64,000 nucleotides of DNA from Plantactinospora sp040120695 (lineage in GTDB: Bacteria; Actinomycetota; Actinomycetes; Mycobacteriales; Micromonosporaceae). The notes beneath the pieces were generated by a model. It was not told the DNA's origin, did not search any database, and saw only the letters and a list, made by a program, of their open reading frames with translations. Of this stretch, positions 24,719 through 33,294 are shown piece by piece (the stretch's first letter is position 1; the number at the start of each line of letters is the position of its first letter). The stretch lies in NCBI RefSeq assembly GCF_040120695.1, contig NZ_JBEEAC010000024.1, positions 1-64,000 on the forward strand, in the 5' to 3' direction. A program made the translations under genes and the position numbers.

Positions 24719-26374
24719 GTGGGTGTTCAACGACGGCGCGGGCTCGCGTCGGCCACGGCCATCGGTGCGGTCGGATCTCTCCTGGTGGCGGGGCTTCTGC
24801 CCGCACCGGCCGTCGCCGGCCCGGCGGTCGCCGTCGGGCTCACCCTGTCCGTGGATGTCTCCACCGCCCGGCATGCGATCAGTCCGGATGTCTACGGCAT
24901 GAACGGCGGTGATCCCGCGCTCGTCGCCGAGCTCGGCATGCCGGTGGCGCGCTGGGGCGGCAACGCGAGCAGCCGCTACAACTTCAGGAACCACACCTAC
25001 AACACCGGCAGTGACTGGTACTTCGAGAACATCGTGGCCGGGCCGGACAACACGGTCGAGGCGTTCGTCCAGCGCAACCGGGACCGCGGGATCAAGCAGG
25101 TGGTCACCGTGCCGTTGATCGGGTGGGTGGCGAAGGACTCGCCCCAGTCACACCCGTTCGCCTGCGGGTTCCCGGCGACCCGCTTCCCGACCCAGGACGC
25201 GTTCGACCCGTGGGACCCCAACTGCGGCAACGGCCGGCTCGACGACGCGAACCTCGCCGGTGCGGTACCCACGGACACCTCGATCCCGGCGGACGCGTCG
25301 TTCGCGGGTGAGATGGTGTCGCATCTGGTGGACCAGTTCGGCCGGGCAGCGCGGGGCGGTGTGTCGATCTACCAACTCGACAACGAGCCGGTGCTGTGGA
25401 GCTCGACGCACCGTGACGTGCACCCCGAGCTCGTGACCTACGACGAACTGGGCAGCAAGGGCACGGCGACCGCTGCGGCGGTCAAGGCCGCTGATCCGAG
25501 CGCGGCGGTGCTCGGCCCGTCGGGCTGGGGTTACTGCGAGTGGGTGGCGTCCGGGCTGGACGGGTGCGCCCCGGGTGCGGACGCGGCCGCGCACGGCGGG
25601 CTCAACCTGTCCCAGTGGTACCTGAAGAACATGAAGGACTTCAGCGACGCGCACGGCGGCAAGCGCTTCCTCGACTACTTCGACCAGCATTACTACCCGC
25701 AGATCAGCGGCGGCAAGGACCCGGAGGCCAACGCGCTGCGGTTGCGGTCCACCCGGTCGCTGTGGGACCCGACGTACGTCGAGGAATCGTGGATCGGCCC
25801 CGGCGGTGTCAACGCGCCGCCGCTACAGTTCATCCGCACGATGAAGGCGTGGGTCGCGCAGTACTACCCCGGCACGAAGGTCGCGATCACCGAGTACAAC
25901 TGGGGCGCGCTGGACGACATCAACGGTGCGCTGGCACAGGCCGACGTACTTGGAATCTTCGGGCGCGAGGGCCTCGACCTGGCCACCATCTGGGGCGAGC
26001 CCAAACCGACGGATCCCGGCGCGTACGCGTTCCGGATGTACCGCAACTACGACGGAGCCGGAAGTCGGTTCGGCGACGTGAGCGTATCGGCGGTCAGCAG
26101 CGACCAGGGACAACTGGCGGTCTATGGTGCGCAACGCTCGTCCGACAAGGCACTGACCGTCATGGTGATCAACAAGACGGGCGACGATCTGACCTCACGG
26201 TTGTCGGTCGCCGGATTCAACGGCAAGGGCAAGGTGCAGCGTTTCACCTACAGTCCCGCCGATCTCACCTCGATCGCGCGTGGGGAGGATCTCCGGGTGA
26301 GGGGCGGCAGCGTCACCGCAACGTACCCGGCGAACTCCATCACGCTGCTGGTCCTGCCGAAACACCGACACTGA
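24719..26374 (+). CDS. Secreted GH44 endo-glucanase/xyloglucanase
   Basis: 551 residues. Signal peptide to about residue 30 (GAVGSLLVAGLLPAPAVAGP). The whole mature protein is a GH44 domain: ISPDVYGMNGGDPALVAELG, the MPVARWGGNASSRYNF hallmark, acid/base Glu in YQLDNEPVLWSSTHRDVHP, DYFDQHYYPQISGG, and the nucleophile Glu in VAITEYNWGALDD. The C-terminal 80 residues are the beta-sandwich usual for the family; there is no carbohydrate-binding module. GH44 enzymes cut beta-1,4-glucans and xyloglucan, and xyloglucan carries fucose, which fits the neighbouring alpha-L-fucosidase. Start GTG 24719, with CGGGAG upstream and the promoter 50 nt before it; the open frame reaches 24620 but overlaps the promoter. 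Confidence 0.9.
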   Translation: MGVQRRRGLASATAIGAVGSLLVAGLLPAPAVAGPAVAVGLTLSVDVSTARHAISPDVYGMNGGDPALVAELGMPVARWGGNASSRYNFRNHTYNTGSDWYFENIVAGPDNTVEAFVQRNRDRGIKQVVTVPLIGWVAKDSPQSHPFACGFPATRFPTQDAFDPWDPNCGNGRLDDANLAGAVPTDTSIPADASFAGEMVSHLVDQFGRAARGGVSIYQLDNEPVLWSSTHRDVHPELVTYDELGSKGTATAAAVKAADPSAAVLGPSGWGYCEWVASGLDGCAPGADAAAHGGLNLSQWYLKNMKDFSDAHGGKRFLDYFDQHYYPQISGGKDPEANALRLRSTRSLWDPTYVEESWIGPGGVNAPPLQFIRTMKAWVAQYYPGTKVAITEYNWGALDDINGALAQADVLGIFGREGLDLATIWGEPKPTDPGAYAFRMYRNYDGAGSRFGDVSVSAVSSDQGQLAVYGAQRSSDKALTVMVINKTGDDLTSRLSVAGFNGKGKVQRFTYSPADLTSIARGEDLRVRGGSVTATYPANSITLLVLPKHRH

Positions 26375-26451
26375 GCCGAGATCCCCACCCCTGCACGCCG
26401 TCCGACAGGCAGGTCTACGCGCACGGAATCGGCTGCACCGTCGAGCCTCGC

Positions 26452-26919
26452 TCACTGCTGGAAGTACTCCGACATCAGGTGGCTGACCCAGGCCGGCTGC
26501 CGGACGTTCTCCGGCAGGAACTCGATCATCGTCGGCTTCAGGTCGATGACGGGGGTGCCCGAGACCGCGTCGAGGCCGACCACCGTCAGTTCGCGGCCGC
26601 GCACGGATTCGATCGCGCAGCACGTCACCCCGATGCGGTTCGGTCGACGGGGAGCGCGGCCGGCGAAGATGCCAACGGGCGGTAGGTCGGTGCGGCCGCG
26701 ACTCGGGCGCGGCTCGCGGAAGTCGTCGTGCTCCGGAAACCGGTCGAAGATGAAGAGCACATCGACGTGGGAGAAGCCCTCCAGCCCCTGCAGGCACGCG
26801 TCGCCGAAGCGCTCGTCGATGATGATCGTGCTGCGGACGGCGCCCCAGTGGTCGGTGTGCTGGACCTCCGTCCTGTCGTTTCGGACCGTACCGATCGGGG
26901 TGATTTCGAAGCTGGGCAT
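26452..26919 (-). CDS. trmO: tRNA (N6-threonylcarbamoyladenosine-37) methyltransferase TrmO-like
   Basis: 155 residues, TsaA/TrmO family: SAM-dependent methylation of t6A37 in some tRNAs. Seen: EITPIGTVRNDR at the N-terminus, LEGFSHVDVLFIFDRF, GIFAGRAPRRPNRIGVTCCA (the family's RSPxRPNxIG core) and GTPVIDLKPTMIEFLP. Length is normal for the minimal actinobacterial form. The family is also found in secondary-metabolism settings, so another substrate is possible. It converges with the GH44 gene (77-nt gap) and is monocistronic. Confidence 0.85.
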   Translation of the reverse strand: MPSFEITPIGTVRNDRTEVQHTDHWGAVRSTIIIDERFGDACLQGLEGFSHVDVLFIFDRFPEHDDFREPRPSRGRTDLPPVGIFAGRAPRRPNRIGVTCCAIESVRGRELTVVGLDAVSGTPVIDLKPTMIEFLPENVRQPAWVSHLMSEYFQQ

Positions 26920-27008
26920 GGAGAGAGGCTGTTCCCTTCGGTGGAGGCGATCCTCGGCCGGAGCGGGTGACCCGTGGTCACGCCCTCTTGGTGAGACCCG
27001 CGAACTCC

Positions 27009-27151
27009 TAGCGACACTAGATTCCGTAGCGACAATAGGCTGCTTCTGACAGGATGTCTAGCATTGCTAGTCGCTGATCGTGCCGTGGGGCGGTCGGTGC
27101 TGGGCCAGGGAGGCCTTCCCGACCGGGTTGGATATTGCTGGAAATCAATAT
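27009..27151. promoter_or_regulatory. Repeat-rich intergenic region with two inverted repeats
   Basis: TAGCGACA occurs at 27009-27016 and 27027-27034, 18 bp apart, and its reverse complement variant TAGTCGCT at 27068-27075. CTAGCAtTGCTAG (27058-27070) is a perfect palindrome. Nearer the sugar dehydrogenase, ATATTG (27132-27137) and CAATAT (27146-27151) form an inverted repeat with an 8-nt spacer, 53 nt before the start codon. These are candidate operators of the divergent trmO and dehydrogenase genes; no regulator gene is adjacent. Confidence 0.45.
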
Positions 27152-27204
27152 AGGCTGCGAACGTTCCCAGCCTGCAACCTCCACTCTGCCCGAGGAGTTG
27201 AAAC

Positions 27205-28446
27205 ATGTCGCGGCGGCGTTGTCGCCCGGCCACCATGCTGGCCGGCCTGCTCGTTCTAGCGCTGTCTGCGCTCCTGTTGCCACCGACCTCGGTGGCCGGC
27301 ACGGTCGCGACCGGCACCTTCCACCCGCGCGCGGTGCCGCTCACCGAACTGACCGTGGTGTCGGAGCAGGTGGCCTTCGGGCTGCGGCGTCCGATCGCGA
27401 TCACCGGGCTGCCGGACGGCCGGATGCTGATCGCGGAGAAGGACGGCACCGTCCGCGCCTACCACCCCGACACCGGCTTGGCGGCCGAACCGGTACTCGA
27501 CCTGACCGCCCGGATCGACACGTCGGACAACGAGCGCGGCCTCCTCGGCATCACGCCGGCGCCGAACTTCGCCCGGACCGGGATCCTCTACGTGGCCTAC
27601 ACGAGCCTGCCGGCCGGCACGCTGACCCTGGCGCGAGTGCCCATCACCGCTCCTGAACGCTTGCAGGTGCTGCTCACCCAGGAGCACGCCGAGTACGGCA
27701 ACCACAACGGCGGACAGGTGGCGTTCGGCCGCGACGGCTACCTCTACTGGTCTCTCGGCGACGGCGGCCACGCGAACGACCCGTTCAAGTCCGGTCAGAA
27801 CCTTGGCACCCTACTCGGCAAGATCGTGCGGATCGACGTCAACCGCACCTGCGGGGCGAAGCCCTACTGCGTGCCCTTCGACAACCCGTTCGTCCGCGCT
27901 CCGGGCGCCCGGCCGGAGATCTGGCTCTACGGGCTGCGCAACCCGTGGCGGTTCTCCTTTGACCCGGTCGACGGCTCGCTCTGGATCGGTGACGTCGGCC
28001 AGGGCCTGGTCGAGGAGATCAACCACATCCGCCCGTGGCAGGGTGGGGCGAACCTCGGCTGGTCCTGCCGGGAGGGCACCCCGGTCTTCGACCAGCAGCA
28101 ATGCCGGCCGGGTGTGCGGTACACCGACCCGGTCTTCGAGTACGACCACTACAACGACAACTGCTCGGTGATCGGCGGCGTGGTGTACCGGGGGTTCAAG
28201 ACCCCCGAGGCGTGGGGTACCTACGTCGCGAGCGACTACTGCTCGACCCGGGTGTTCGCCCTGCGACCCAAGTCCGACGGCAGCTACGAGTCCGCCACGA
28301 TCGGCAACTTCCCCACCCAACCCACGGCGATCGGCACCGACGTGCACGGCGAGCTGTACGTCCTCAGCGACCTCCCGGGATGGCTGAACCGGGTGCGGTT
28401 CGAGCGGGTCCAACCAGCCTCCGGCGGCGGGGCGACGAACCGCTGA
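27205..28446 (+). CDS. Secreted PQQ-dependent aldose sugar dehydrogenase
   Basis: 413 residues. Signal peptide (MLAGLLVLALSALLLPPTSV) then a six-bladed beta-propeller of the soluble glucose/sorbosone dehydrogenase family (GSDH): GLRRPIAITGLPDGRMLIAE, NERGLLGITPAPNFA, NHNGGQVAFGRDGYLYWSLG with DGGHANDP, ARPEIWLYGLRNPWRFSFDP, and GGVVYRGFKTPEAWGTYVASDY. The blade-specific His and Asn/Arg residues used for PQQ and sugar are present. It oxidises aldoses at C1 outside the cell. No PQQ biosynthesis genes are in the window. ATG/GTG choice: start at 27205 after GAGGAGTTGAAAC. It is probably part of the sugar-foraging set of this region. Confidence 0.85.
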   Translation: MSRRRCRPATMLAGLLVLALSALLLPPTSVAGTVATGTFHPRAVPLTELTVVSEQVAFGLRRPIAITGLPDGRMLIAEKDGTVRAYHPDTGLAAEPVLDLTARIDTSDNERGLLGITPAPNFARTGILYVAYTSLPAGTLTLARVPITAPERLQVLLTQEHAEYGNHNGGQVAFGRDGYLYWSLGDGGHANDPFKSGQNLGTLLGKIVRIDVNRTCGAKPYCVPFDNPFVRAPGARPEIWLYGLRNPWRFSFDPVDGSLWIGDVGQGLVEEINHIRPWQGGANLGWSCREGTPVFDQQQCRPGVRYTDPVFEYDHYNDNCSVIGGVVYRGFKTPEAWGTYVASDYCSTRVFALRPKSDGSYESATIGNFPTQPTAIGTDVHGELYVLSDLPGWLNRVRFERVQPASGGGATNR

Positions 28447-28555
28447 ACCCCGGGGGCCATCGCACCGCATCCGCGAGACGCGGGGTGGCAGCATGCAGGG
28501 CGTACACCACGAAGGCCGTTCACCCCGGTCACCTTGGCGGAGAGACCGCGTGGTG

Positions 28556-30043
28556 TCAGCTGATGTGCACTGCGACGTACTTCGTCTCGAGGTACTCCTC
28601 GATGCCGACCCGTCCGCCCTCGCGACCGTAGCCGCTGGCCTTCACACCCCCGAAGGGCGCGGCGGCGTTCGACAGCACCCCACGGTTGAGGCCAATCATG
28701 CCGACCTCCAGGTGTTCGCTGATCCGCACCGCCCGATCGAGGCTACGGGTGAAGAGGTACGCGGCGAGCCCGTACTCCGAGGAGTTGACCGTAGCGGTGA
28801 CCTCCTCGTCAGTGTCGAAGGTGCTGATCGGCGCGACCGGCCCGAAAATCTCCTCCCGCAGAAGCGTGCTGTCCGGCGGAACGTCAGCGAGCACGGTCGG
28901 CTGGTAGAAGTACCCAGGCTGGCTGGGGCTGGCGCCACCGTGCAGGAGGCGGGCACCGTCCCGGATGGCCGTGTCGACCAGGTTGGCAACCTTCGCCACA
29001 GCGTTCCGGTCGATCAGCGGACCCAGGTGCACGGACTCGTCCGCGCCGCGACCGACGACGAGGGCGGCGAAGCGTTCGGCGAGTCGGTCGGCGAAGGGTC
29101 GTGCCACGGATTGCTGCACGTAGAAACGATTTGCTGCGGTGCACGCCTCACCGTTGTTGCGGAGCTTGGCCTTCATCGCCTCGTCCAGGGCGTGGTCGAG
29201 GTCCGCGTCGTCGAAGACAATGAACGGCGCGTTGCCGCCAAGCTCCACCGACACTCGCAGAAGCTGGTGTGCCGCCTGCTCGACGAGCTTCTTCCCGACG
29301 GCTGTGGAACCGGTGAAGGAAAGCTTGCGCAGTCGCGGATCGGCGATGAGCGGGGTCGTGAGCTGCTGTGGAGAGGAGGTGGGTAGCACCGAGAGCACGC
29401 CGTCGGGCAGTCCCGCGTCCGCCAGGATCTGGGCGAGGGCGAGCATGCTCAGCGGTGTCTGGCTGGCGGGCTTCACGATCATGGTGCAACCTGCGGCCAC
29501 CGCTGGGCCAATCTTCCGGGTGCCCATCGCGAGCGGGAAGTTCCACGGGGTGATGAACAGGCACGGGCCCACCGGCTGCTTCATCGTCCACAGGCGGGTC
29601 TGGCCGTCCGGTGCGATGGCCCAACTGCCCGCGATGCGGACGGCCTCCTCCGAGAACCAGCGGAAGAACTCGGCCGCGTAGAGCACCTCGGACCGGGACT
29701 CGCTCAGCGGTTTGCCCATCTCCAGCGTCATCAGCAGGGCGAGCTCGTCGGCCTTGCCGACCATCGCCTCGTACGCCGCGCGCAGAATCTCTCCGCGGCT
29801 CCGTGGAGGGGTCACTGCCCAGTCGGCCTGAGTGGCCACCGCGGCGTCGAGGGCCCGGGCCCCGTCGGTCGGCGTCGCGTCGGCGACTTCGGCAATGACG
29901 AGCCCGGTAGCTGGGTCCTCCACGGACAGAGTCGCCCCGCCCGAGGCCTCCACCCAGGCGCCGGCCAGGAAAAGACCCTTGTGGATCGTGTCCACCACCG
30001 ACTGCTCGGCCGGGGCCAGCGGCCCGGCACCCGGCTCAGTCAT
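28556..30043 (-). CDS. NAD(P)-dependent succinate-semialdehyde-type dehydrogenase
   Basis: 495 residues, aldehyde dehydrogenase superfamily, closest in pattern to GabD-like succinate-semialdehyde dehydrogenases. Rossmann segments ITPWNFPLAMGTRKIGPAVA and LSFTGSTAVGKKLVEQA; general base Glu in VELGGNAPFIVFDDADLD; catalytic Cys in NNGEACTAANRFYV; EEIFGPVAPISTF near the end. Start ATG 30043 (ATGA overlap with the preceding gene) after GGAGGAGGA; the frame continues upstream only as a shadow. Last gene of the catabolic island; converting an omega- or semialdehyde acid into a dicarboxylate would be the final step of the pathway proposed here. True substrate unknown. Confidence 0.9.
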   Translation of the reverse strand: MTEPGAGPLAPAEQSVVDTIHKGLFLAGAWVEASGGATLSVEDPATGLVIAEVADATPTDGARALDAAVATQADWAVTPPRSRGEILRAAYEAMVGKADELALLMTLEMGKPLSESRSEVLYAAEFFRWFSEEAVRIAGSWAIAPDGQTRLWTMKQPVGPCLFITPWNFPLAMGTRKIGPAVAAGCTMIVKPASQTPLSMLALAQILADAGLPDGVLSVLPTSSPQQLTTPLIADPRLRKLSFTGSTAVGKKLVEQAAHQLLRVSVELGGNAPFIVFDDADLDHALDEAMKAKLRNNGEACTAANRFYVQQSVARPFADRLAERFAALVVGRGADESVHLGPLIDRNAVAKVANLVDTAIRDGARLLHGGASPSQPGYFYQPTVLADVPPDSTLLREEIFGPVAPISTFDTDEEVTATVNSSEYGLAAYLFTRSLDRAVRISEHLEVGMIGLNRGVLSNAAAPFGGVKASGYGREGGRVGIEEYLETKYVAVHIS

Positions 30044-30801
30044 TCCTCCTCCTTGGCGGCCAGTTCCTCGGCAAGGATCGGCACGGCCGTTGTCGCGGCG
30101 TGGAAGCCGATCACGCTGGCTATCTCCATGACCTCGAGGATCTCGCCGGCCGTGGCTCCGTACCCGATTGCGTTCTTCATGTGCAGCTTCAGGCCGGGCA
30201 CGTACAGGTGCGTGGCGGCGGTGTCGAAGGCGATGTAGACGAACTCCTTGACCTTCGGCTCCAGCGTGCCGTTCTTCCACGGGACGGAGGAGAACTCGGT
30301 GTACGCCTCGAACAGTTCCGGGTCGAGTTCGAGCATCTCGTCCCAAAACTCGTGCCAGTACCCGCGATTGGCCGTGAACTCGGCCTTGAGTTGCTTCTGG
30401 TGCTCGGTGAGCATCGCGGGTCCGGCACGCAGCCCGGCCTCCTCGAGCACCTCGACCAGCAGCGGCACGCCGATGTTCATGCTATGGATCCCAAGCGTGC
30501 TCGTCAGCTCGATAACCTCCATAATCTCTTGGGCTGTCGCACCGTGGGAAAGTGCGGCTCGGATGTGCTCGCGGATGCCGGGTTCGTACAGGTGGGTGGC
30601 CGCCGCATCGACGGCGACGTAGATGAGTTCCTTGGTCTTGGCGTCGAGATGGTTCTTCCGCCAGGGTACGGCGGAGAAGTTCAGATAGGCGGCGAGGAAA
30701 TCGGAGTCAAGGTTGAGAAGGGTCTCCCATACCGGCCCCCAGGTGCCACGCACTTCGATGAACCTGTTTTTGAGCTTTTTCTGTTCAGCGGTGAGCGACA
30801 T
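30040..30801 (-). CDS. Tandem carboxymuconolactone-decarboxylase-family protein without Cys
   Basis: 253 residues made of two copies (about 1-125 and 126-253) of a CMD/AhpD-like all-helical domain: each has PVWETLL or EFWDEML, LDAKTKELIYVAVDAAATHL or LEPKVKEFVYIAFDTAATHL, then YEPGIREHIRAA or YVPGLKLHMKNA and GATAQEIMEVIEL or GATAGEILEVMEI. The AhpD CxxC pair is absent; there is no Cys in the protein at all, so it is not a disulfide reductase. The conserved His near TAATHLY may act instead. It overlaps the dehydrogenase start and follows the GntR gene by 73 nt. The role in the pathway is unknown. Confidence 0.85.
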   Translation of the reverse strand: MSLTAEQKKLKNRFIEVRGTWGPVWETLLNLDSDFLAAYLNFSAVPWRKNHLDAKTKELIYVAVDAAATHLYEPGIREHIRAALSHGATAQEIMEVIELTSTLGIHSMNIGVPLLVEVLEEAGLRAGPAMLTEHQKQLKAEFTANRGYWHEFWDEMLELDPELFEAYTEFSSVPWKNGTLEPKVKEFVYIAFDTAATHLYVPGLKLHMKNAIGYGATAGEILEVMEIASVIGFHAATTAVPILAEELAAKEEE

Positions 30802-30874
30802 ATATTACCAATCCCTTTGCCCGTGCTGTGCGCGAGCGAATAGGCCGTCCGTTCAACGGGCGGGACGGCGCAGA

Positions 30875-31555
30875 TTACTCAAACGACGCGAATATGGTCT
30901 GTGCTGCGGAACGGACGTGGTCGGCGCACAGCGCGGAGGCTCGTTCCGCATCATTTGCCTCAATTGATTCGACGACTGCCCGCAGCTCGGCGACGGCCCC
31001 TGCCCGGCGTCCGGACTGGGACAGCGACTGCGCCCGCAGGACCTGCACCTGGCTCTGGATGCCTTCCAGCAACTGCTTCAGCACGTCGCTGCGAGCGCCG
31101 GCGATGAGGCTGTAATAGAACTTGTCCTTGGCGATCAGGACCTCCACGACCTCTGCCTGGCTCGCAGACACCTCGGCGAAGTGGTCGAACGCCTCGCGCA
31201 ACCGCTGGACATCCTGGGGGGAGGCACGGTGGACGAACCGCTTCACGATCAGTGACTCGAGCCCTGCTCGGACGTCGTACAGGTCCTCGGCCTCGGATCT
31301 CGACAGGGTCCTGACCACTGCCCCCTTCTGGGGAATGGTGATGATCAATCCCTCAGCCTCGAGTTCTCGCAACGCCTCGCGGACGGTGGTCCGGGAAACA
31401 CCCAGACCCTCCACGAGCTCCCGCTCCACCAGGCGCTGGCCCGGCTTCAGCCTGGCTTCGAGGATGGCTTGCCGCACGGCGTCTGTCACCTGTACCCGCA
31501 ATGGGGCGGCGGTGCGTTGCACGGACGCCGACGTCCAAGACTGGGCCAGGCTCAT
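30875..31555 (-). CDS. GntR/FadR-family regulator of the catabolic island
   Basis: 226 residues. Winged helix about 15-80: LRVQVTDAVRQAILEARLKP, ERELVEGLGVSRTTVREALR, ITIPQKGAVVRTLS. FCD domain: EDLYDVRAGLESLIVKRF, FDHFAEVSASQAEVVEVLIA, FYYSLIAGARSDVLKQLLEG and ALCADHVRSAAQ. The Asp-His metal pattern is only partly kept, so the ligand may bind without metal. Start ATG 31555 after AGGAACTC. Embedded between the two halves of the island on the same strand, it is the best candidate regulator of the promoter at 42932, whose ACTGTCA half-site also stands before this gene. Confidence 0.9.
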   Translation of the reverse strand: MSLAQSWTSASVQRTAAPLRVQVTDAVRQAILEARLKPGQRLVERELVEGLGVSRTTVREALRELEAEGLIITIPQKGAVVRTLSRSEAEDLYDVRAGLESLIVKRFVHRASPQDVQRLREAFDHFAEVSASQAEVVEVLIAKDKFYYSLIAGARSDVLKQLLEGIQSQVQVLRAQSLSQSGRRAGAVAELRAVVESIEANDAERASALCADHVRSAAQTIFASFE

Positions 31556-31579
31556 GAGTTCCTCTTCAATTGCTCGACG

Positions 31580-31599
31580 TTTTGTCTGACAGTATTCTA
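31580..31599 (-). promoter_or_regulatory. Putative promoter and operator half-site of gntR
   Basis: On the minus strand TAGAAT (31599-31594) is a plausible -10, directly followed by ACTGTCA (31593-31587). The same ACTGTCA occurs inside the island's main promoter near 42940. The site lies in the 41-nt gap before gntR, so the regulator may repress itself. The -35 box would fall within the end of the upstream gene and is not convincing. Confidence 0.4.
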
Positions 31600-32484
31600 G
31601 CCAGGCAGATTTGAGTGGTCGGTGCCGGCGACACACCGAGCCACCTCGGTGTGATCGGCGGCTGGACCCAGTTGCCGGTCAGCGCGAGCCCAATGCTCGA
31701 TCGCCGCCTCTCCCAGGGTGCTCGCCAGACCGACCTGGCGGGCGAGGTCGGCGGCGATTCGCATGTCCTTGAGCATCAGGCGCAGGGTGAAGCCGGAGTC
31801 GTACGTTCCGGGCAGGATGAAGTTGGGCCACTTGTTCTCCGTCGACCCACTGCGTCCGCTGGAACCGTTAATGATCTCAAGCATCACCCTCGGGTCGAGC
31901 CCGAACCTCTCGCCGGCGAGGATAGCCTCGCTCGTCACCCACAGGTGAGTCGCCGAGAGCAGGTTGTTCAAAGCCTTCACGGCGTGGCCAGCGCCCACCG
32001 GGCCGGCATGCTTGACGGTGCCCATGTGCTCCAGAAGGCCCCGGGCCCGTTCCACCTGGGTGGGTTCGCCCCCGACCATGATGGTGAGCGTGCCCGCCCG
32101 GGCTCCCTCGACCCCGCCGGAGACCGGGGCGTCGACGAGATGGACTTCGTCATCCTTGCTGAGGTCGCTGGCCAGTTCCCGGGTCCGTTGGGGTTCGGAG
32201 GAACTCATGTCGATCACGAGGGCACCCTGTTCGAGTACGCCCCGGATCTGCGATATCACGGCATCGACCGCTTTGGAGTCAGGAAGCATGAGGATGACGA
32301 CGTCGCTGCCGGCAGCCGCCTCGGCGGCAGCGGGAAACGTCTGCCCGCCTGCGGTGGTGAACCTCGCGCGTGCCGTCCCAGAGAGGTCGAAGCCCCGGAC
32401 CGCTACCCCGGCCGCCAGCAGTCGAGATGCCATCGGCAGGCCCATGGCCCCGAGCCCGATGAAGACCACCGACCTGTCACTCAT
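31597..32484 (-). CDS. NAD(P)-dependent beta-hydroxyacid dehydrogenase (3-HIBDH family)
   Basis: 295 residues. N-terminal Rossmann fold VVFIGLGAMGLPMASRLLAA (about 5-24), substrate-binding DAPVSGGVEGARAGTLTIMV, and catalytic Lys in GAGHAVKALNNLLSATHLW; the C-terminal domain is all-helical. The family oxidises 3-hydroxyisobutyrate, tartronate semialdehyde, gamma-hydroxybutyrate and similar hydroxyacids. The ATG overlaps the end of the next gene upstream by 8 nt. A second paralogue lies three genes away (33291), suggesting two successive or stereospecific oxidations. The exact substrate is not inferable. Confidence 0.9.
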   Translation of the reverse strand: MSDRSVVFIGLGAMGLPMASRLLAAGVAVRGFDLSGTARARFTTAGGQTFPAAAEAAAGSDVVILMLPDSKAVDAVISQIRGVLEQGALVIDMSSSEPQRTRELASDLSKDDEVHLVDAPVSGGVEGARAGTLTIMVGGEPTQVERARGLLEHMGTVKHAGPVGAGHAVKALNNLLSATHLWVTSEAILAGERFGLDPRVMLEIINGSSGRSGSTENKWPNFILPGTYDSGFTLRLMLKDMRIAADLARQVGLASTLGEAAIEHWARADRQLGPAADHTEVARCVAGTDHSNLPG

Positions 32485-32875
32485 CGCCGCGTAGCTCCTT
32501 CAGGACCCGCTCCGCCACGCGGAACGACTCCAGCGCAGCCGGCACCCCGACGTAGATGGCGGCCTGCATGAGGGTCTCCTGAATCTCCTTCTCGGTGATC
32601 CCGTTGTTGACCGCACCCCGCACATGGACGCCGAGTTCGTGAGAGCGATTGAGGGCGGTCAGCATCGCCAGGTTCAGCAGGCTCCGGGTCTTACGCTCCA
32701 GACCGTCGCTGGACCACACCCCGCCCCAGCAGTACTCGGTGACGAATTCCTGGATGGGCCGCGAAAACTCGGTGACGTTGCCCAGGGACCGGTCGACGTG
32801 ATCCGCCCCGAGCACCTCCCGTCGCACCTTGAGCCCTTGCTCGTACGACTCCTGGTGGGTGCCGTTCGCCGTCAT
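32477..32875 (-). CDS. Carboxymuconolactone decarboxylase family protein (PcaC-like)
   Basis: 132 residues: YEQGLKVRREVLGADHVDRS at the start and PIQEFVTEYCWGGVWSSDGL, RKTRSLLNLAMLTALNRSHE, LGVHVRGAVNNGITEKEIQE, TLMQAAIYVGVPAALESFRV, matching 4-carboxymuconolactone decarboxylase (PcaC) over its full length. PcaC decarboxylates a lactone acid in the protocatechuate pathway; other members act on related lactones. The Cys in EYCWGG is in the usual position. It lies between the cupin and the first hydroxyacid dehydrogenase in a tightly packed operon. No other pca genes are present, so another lactone is more likely. Confidence 0.85.
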   Translation of the reverse strand: MTANGTHQESYEQGLKVRREVLGADHVDRSLGNVTEFSRPIQEFVTEYCWGGVWSSDGLERKTRSLLNLAMLTALNRSHELGVHVRGAVNNGITEKEIQETLMQAAIYVGVPAALESFRVAERVLKELRGDE

Positions 32876-32895
32876 CTTGTCGTGCTCCCTTCAGT

Positions 32896-33294
32896 TCAGG
32901 CCGAGGAGGTTGCGGTGGTGGGGTAATCACCGTCGGCCACAGGCTCGGCCCACTCGGTCCTGCCGAGCGAGATCGCGGTGTGGGTGAGGAAGGAATCCGG
33001 GGCGCCACCGTGCCAGTGGCGCTCCCCGGCAGGAACCCAGACGGTGTCTCCCGCCCGGAGCACCTCGGGTTGCCCACCGGCGGTGCAGATCAGGCCGCGG
33101 CCGGCGACAACCTGGAGAATCTGCCCGTGTTCGTGCGTGTGCCAATACGTCCGGGCGCAGGGCGAGAACGTGACCGTATTGATCGTCACGCCATCCGTCG
33201 CCGGCATGGTCAGGTAGTTCCACACGCTGCCGGTGAACCTCGAGCCGGGCTTGCCGGCGGTGCCGGCCTGCTCGGCGGCCCTGGTGATCTTCAT
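32896..33294 (-). CDS. Cupin-domain protein
   Basis: 132 residues, one cupin barrel. Metal motif 1: YWHTHEHGQILQVVAGRG (His-x-His with Gln); motif 2: GDTVWVPAGERHWHGGAPD with a His. The ending LGRTEWAEPVADGDYP is common in cupins found beside carboxymuconolactone decarboxylases. Such pairs occur in aromatic and alicyclic catabolism and may act as isomerases or decarboxylases. The start overlaps the upstream paralogous dehydrogenase by 4 nt on the same strand. Confidence 0.85.
   Translation of the reverse strand: MKITRAAEQAGTAGKPGSRFTGSVWNYLTMPATDGVTINTVTFSPCARTYWHTHEHGQILQVVAGRGLICTAGGQPEVLRAGDTVWVPAGERHWHGGAPDSFLTHTAISLGRTEWAEPVADGDYPTTATSSA

Noticed and set aside
32477..32875. PcaC-like protein as evidence for a protocatechuate pathway
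   Set aside because: No other pca genes are in the window, and the neighbours indicate ketone/lactone chemistry.
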